NCBI GenBank assembly: GCA_020859745.1
Contig: JAJBVQ010000259.1
Span: 1 to 7,212, forward strand
DNA: 7,212 nucleotides
From: Rikenellaceae bacterium
GTDB taxonomy: Bacteria > Bacteroidota > Bacteroidia > Bacteroidales > Rikenellaceae
Direction of reading: 5' to 3'
The position numbers and the translations under genes were made by a program. Under the pieces are notes generated by a model. That model ran no database searches. It had not been told where the DNA came from and worked only from the letters and a program-made list of their open reading frames with translations. Positions 4,668 to 7,212 of this stretch are shown here, piece by piece. The first letter of the stretch is position 1. Every line of letters starts with the position of its first letter.

Positions 4668-7212
4668 GTGGCCCGCCGGATTATCTTGATCATACTGCTC
4701 TCCCTGCTGGGCGCCGCGCATCATGCGGGCGCCCAGCAGCGTATGGTCATTACCGGAACGGTGACGGCCGACAGCCTGCCGCTTCCGGATGCGGCGGTGA
4801 CGGTGAACGCTTCGGACACCGCGAACGCCGCTCGGCGCACGGTGCTGACCGGCAAAGACGGGAAGTTCCGCCTCTCCACGCAACTCCAAAAGCCGGAGGT
4901 GACCGTATCCTATCTCGGATATAAGAAATATGTCCGGAAGATAACCGAAAGGTCGGGAACGATTGACCTCGGCACGATCCGGCTGACGCCGGAACCGCTG
5001 CGCACCGAGGATGTCACGGTGCAGGCCCAGGCCCCGATGACGGTCATCAAGGGCGACACCCTGCAATACAACGCCTCGGCTTTCAAGACCAATCCGGACG
5101 CGACCAGCGAAGACCTGCTGAAAAAAATGCCGGGCATCGCCGCCGACGCCAACGGGAACCTCACGGCGCAGGGCGAACAGATCAAAAAGGTCTACGTGGA
5201 CGGCAAAGAGTTCTTTTCGGAACAGCCCAAGACAGCGTTGAAAAACCTCCCGGCCTACACGGTCAGGAATGTGCAGGTCTACGACGACAAGAGCGACAAG
5301 GCCAAATTCACCGGCGTGGACGACGGCGAGCGGGTCAAGACGGTGAATATCGTGACCAAGAACGGGGTCAGCACCAGCACGTTCGGCAAGGTGTACGGCG
5401 GCTACGGCACCGACAACCGCTACACGGGCGGCGCGGGCGTACACCTGTTCCGCGAGAAGCAGCGGCTGACGGCCACGGCGCAGACCAACAACGTCAACGG
5501 CGAGGGGGAGAATCTGAACGAAGTGTCGGGCATGGGCGGGGGGATGATGGGCGTCATGGGCTTAGGCGGCGGGGGAGGCGAACGCATCTCCCGCTCGTTC
5601 GGCCTCAACTACAGCGGCGAGTTCGGCGAGAAGCTCAAAGTCAACGGCAACTACACGTTCGACAACAGCGTTTCGGAATACCGCAGCACCAGCCTGACGG
5701 ATTACCTGACTACCGACCGCCACAGCGCCGACACGACGGCGAACCGCACCGAATCCTACCGCCACAATCTGATGCTGTCGGCCGAGTGGAAACCGGACAC
5801 GGTCAACCGCATCACGTTCCGCCCGCGGCTGAGCTACGGCACGAACCACGGCAGCAGCACGCGGCGGCAGAAGACCCTGCTGGACGGCGCGCTGAGCAAC
5901 GCGGCGGACAACCGCTACACAAACGACGGGGACAACTATAATTTTTCGGGCGACCTGAGCTGGATGCACCGTTTCGGGAAGCCGGGACGGACTCTTTCGG
6001 TCTATGCCACCGTCGCGGGCACCGATAACGAGACGAACGGCTACCAGTTCTCTTACTACGGCAATCCTGACCCGGCCACGGGACTCTGGACGCGGGACAC
6101 CATCCGGCAGAAGAATCGTTCACTGGGGCCGGGGATATCGGTGTCGGGATCGGTGAGCTACGCGGAGCCGCTGTCGAAAAGTTCCAGCCTGAACGCGGGT
6201 TACGAAATCTCGTACAACAAGAGCCGGTCAGACCGACGGGGCCTCAACTGGGACCCTTTGGCGCAGGACTACACGATACTGGACACGGTGACCACGAACC
6301 TGTTCGACCGCAACCAGACCCGGCAGTCTATTCGCCTGGGGTACGGCTACAATACCCGGAAAAAGGTCTATTTCAACGCTTCGGTACGCTATGAATTGAC
6401 GGGACTGCACGACACGGAGAGTTTCCCGGAGCAGCGGGACGGCCGCTACACGTTCGGCGCCGTGCTCCCGCAAGCCAACCTGATGTGGCGGCCGTCGAAA
6501 GAGCACAATTTCGGGCTGTATTACAACCGTTACACGCAGGTGCCGTCGGTGGACCAGCTTCAGGAGGTGTACAACATTACGGACCCGCTGTACGTCACCA
6601 CGGGAAACCCGAACCTGAAACAGAGCTACACGGACAATGTCAATCTATACTATAATTATTACAACCAGAAGAGGTCGATCGGTGCGGGGTTCGGGGCCTA
6701 TGCGAGTTTCGTGGCGGACGCGATCGCTTACCACCGGCGGTTCCTGACCGAGAGCGTCACCATCCAGGGCATCACGATCCCGAAGGGGGCGCAGATGACT
6801 TCGCCGGTCAACCTGGGCGGGGGACGCAGCCTGTCGATGAACGGGAATGTGTACGGCACAATTAAGCCGGTCAAGTGCAACGTGGGACTGGGGCTGCGAT
6901 ACTCGTACAGCCGGATGCCGTCGATCGAGGACAATGTCACGTACCGCTCGCAACGCCACGGGTTGGGCGGCAATATCAGCGTGAACAGCAATATTTCGGA
7001 GAAGGTCGATTTCAGCGTCGGCTACTCGCCGAACGTGAGCCTCAGCCGGGCGTCGAAGGGCTCTTTCGAACGGCTGATCACGCACGATCTTTCGGGCCGT
7101 TTCCAGGTCGACCTCTGGAAGGGGCTGATCCTGCGGGGGGATGCGACGTGGCGCAGCCAGTCGGGCTCGCGGGAGTCGTACCGCCAAAGCTATGCGCTGG
7201 TGAATGCAGGAC
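4668..7212 (+). CDS. TonB-dependent-receptor-like outer-membrane beta-barrel protein (3' truncated by window)
   Basis: The frame is open from 4593 to the right edge with no internal stop, giving 848 codons from the GTG at 4668. Residues 1-22 form a clear signal peptide: ARR, a hydrophobic run IILIILLSLLGAA, then AGA before QQ. Residues 27-107 are a carboxypeptidase-regulatory-like beta-sandwich (ITGTV, DGKFRL, VSYLGYKKY). Residues 111-235 form a plug-like domain with GDTLQYNASAFK, EDLLKKMPGI and KVYVDGKEFF. The rest is barrel with alternating aromatic/polar strands, including a Gly/Met-rich loop near 290-304. This matches the outer-membrane beta-barrel (OMP_b-brl_3-like) group of Bacteroidota, usually 900-950 residues, so roughly 75 C-terminal residues lie beyond the edge. 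It sits in the outer membrane; no SusD-like partner gene is visible here, and the ligand is unknown. No in-frame ATG precedes the signal peptide. GTG 4668 is the best start as the sequence stands. A one-base indel in the A-run at 4641-4645 would instead join the ATG at 4624. Confidence 0.9.
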   Translation, partial: MARRIILIILLSLLGAAHHAGAQQRMVITGTVTADSLPLPDAAVTVNASDTANAARRTVLTGKDGKFRLSTQLQKPEVTVSYLGYKKYVRKITERSGTIDLGTIRLTPEPLRTEDVTVQAQAPMTVIKGDTLQYNASAFKTNPDATSEDLLKKMPGIAADANGNLTAQGEQIKKVYVDGKEFFSEQPKTALKNLPAYTVRNVQVYDDKSDKAKFTGVDDGERVKTVNIVTKNGVSTSTFGKVYGGYGTDNRYTGGAGVHLFREKQRLTATAQTNNVNGEGENLNEVSGMGGGMMGVMGLGGGGGERISRSFGLNYSGEFGEKLKVNGNYTFDNSVSEYRSTSLTDYLTTDRHSADTTANRTESYRHNLMLSAEWKPDTVNRITFRPRLSYGTNHGSSTRRQKTLLDGALSNAADNRYTNDGDNYNFSGDLSWMHRFGKPGRTLSVYATVAGTDNETNGYQFSYYGNPDPATGLWTRDTIRQKNRSLGPGISVSGSVSYAEPLSKSSSLNAGYEISYNKSRSDRRGLNWDPLAQDYTILDTVTTNLFDRNQTRQSIRLGYGYNTRKKVYFNASVRYELTGLHDTESFPEQRDGRYTFGAVLPQANLMWRPSKEHNFGLYYNRYTQVPSVDQLQEVYNITDPLYVTTGNPNLKQSYTDNVNLYYNYYNQKRSIGAGFGAYASFVADAIAYHRRFLTESVTIQGITIPKGAQMTSPVNLGGGRSLSMNGNVYGTIKPVKCNVGLGLRYSYSRMPSIEDNVTYRSQRHGLGGNISVNSNISEKVDFSVGYSPNVSLSRASKGSFERLITHDLSGRFQVDLWKGLILRGDATWRSQSGSRESYRQSYALVNAG

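Noticed and set aside
4661..4924. Plus-strand 87-codon ORF at 4661-4924
   Set aside because: It is an alternative frame of the signal peptide and carboxypeptidase-regulatory-like domain, with no motifs of its own.
4647..6506. Minus-strand open frames opposite the outer-membrane protein gene (for example 4647-5444 and 5562-5969)
   Set aside because: Their Arg/Val/His-rich composition lacks domains, while the plus-strand frame is open for 848 codons with signal peptide, regulatory-like, plug and barrel regions.
1..7212. Mobile element, CRISPR array, tRNA or a new defence-like gene cluster
   Set aside because: I found no transposase or integrase motif, no regularly spaced repeats, no tRNA-like cloverleaf and no clustered defence genes; the MutS-like and ABC genes are common chromosomal families in this phylum.

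Overview
The window looks like chromosomal DNA from a fairly GC-rich member of the Bacteroidota. Three things suggest this. Near-perfect copies of the Bacteroidota -7 promoter element (TAnnTTTG) lie upstream of genes. Shine-Dalgarno sequences are mostly absent. The gene families are typical of the phylum: a large outer-membrane beta-barrel protein with an N-terminal carboxypeptidase-regulatory-like domain, and a membrane-anchored MutS-like ATPase. A gut Rikenellaceae/Alistipes-type genome would fit the base composition, but that is a guess.

Layout. Positions 1-178 hold no complete gene; a minus-strand reading frame with a Rossmann-like start may run off the left edge. Positions 179-1987 (minus strand) encode a MutS domain V ATPase with four predicted membrane helices and no mismatch-recognition domain. 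Positions 1988-2080 are a compact divergent promoter region with two mirrored TACATTTG boxes. On the plus strand, 2081-3034 encodes an ABC transporter ATPase of the NatA type and 3159-4445 encodes its ABC-2/NatB-type permease. The two are separated by 124 bp of palindrome-rich DNA. A 222-bp gap (4446-4667) follows, and then a TonB-dependent-receptor-like outer-membrane beta-barrel protein runs from about 4668 off the right edge.

How the genes work together. The ATPase and permease almost certainly form one exporter, with two ATPase and two permease subunits in the inner membrane. The MutS-like gene is divergently transcribed and shares only the promoter region. The outer-membrane protein follows the exporter on the same strand, but a functional link is not shown by the sequence.

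I see no mobile element, CRISPR array, RNA gene or obviously new multi-gene system. The points most worth a second look are about expression and starts: two genes whose first codon lies four bases after a -7 element (possible leaderless mRNAs), a possible frameshift in the signal-peptide region of the outer-membrane protein, and a 12-bp promoter sequence repeated in inverted orientation on either side of the MutS-like gene.
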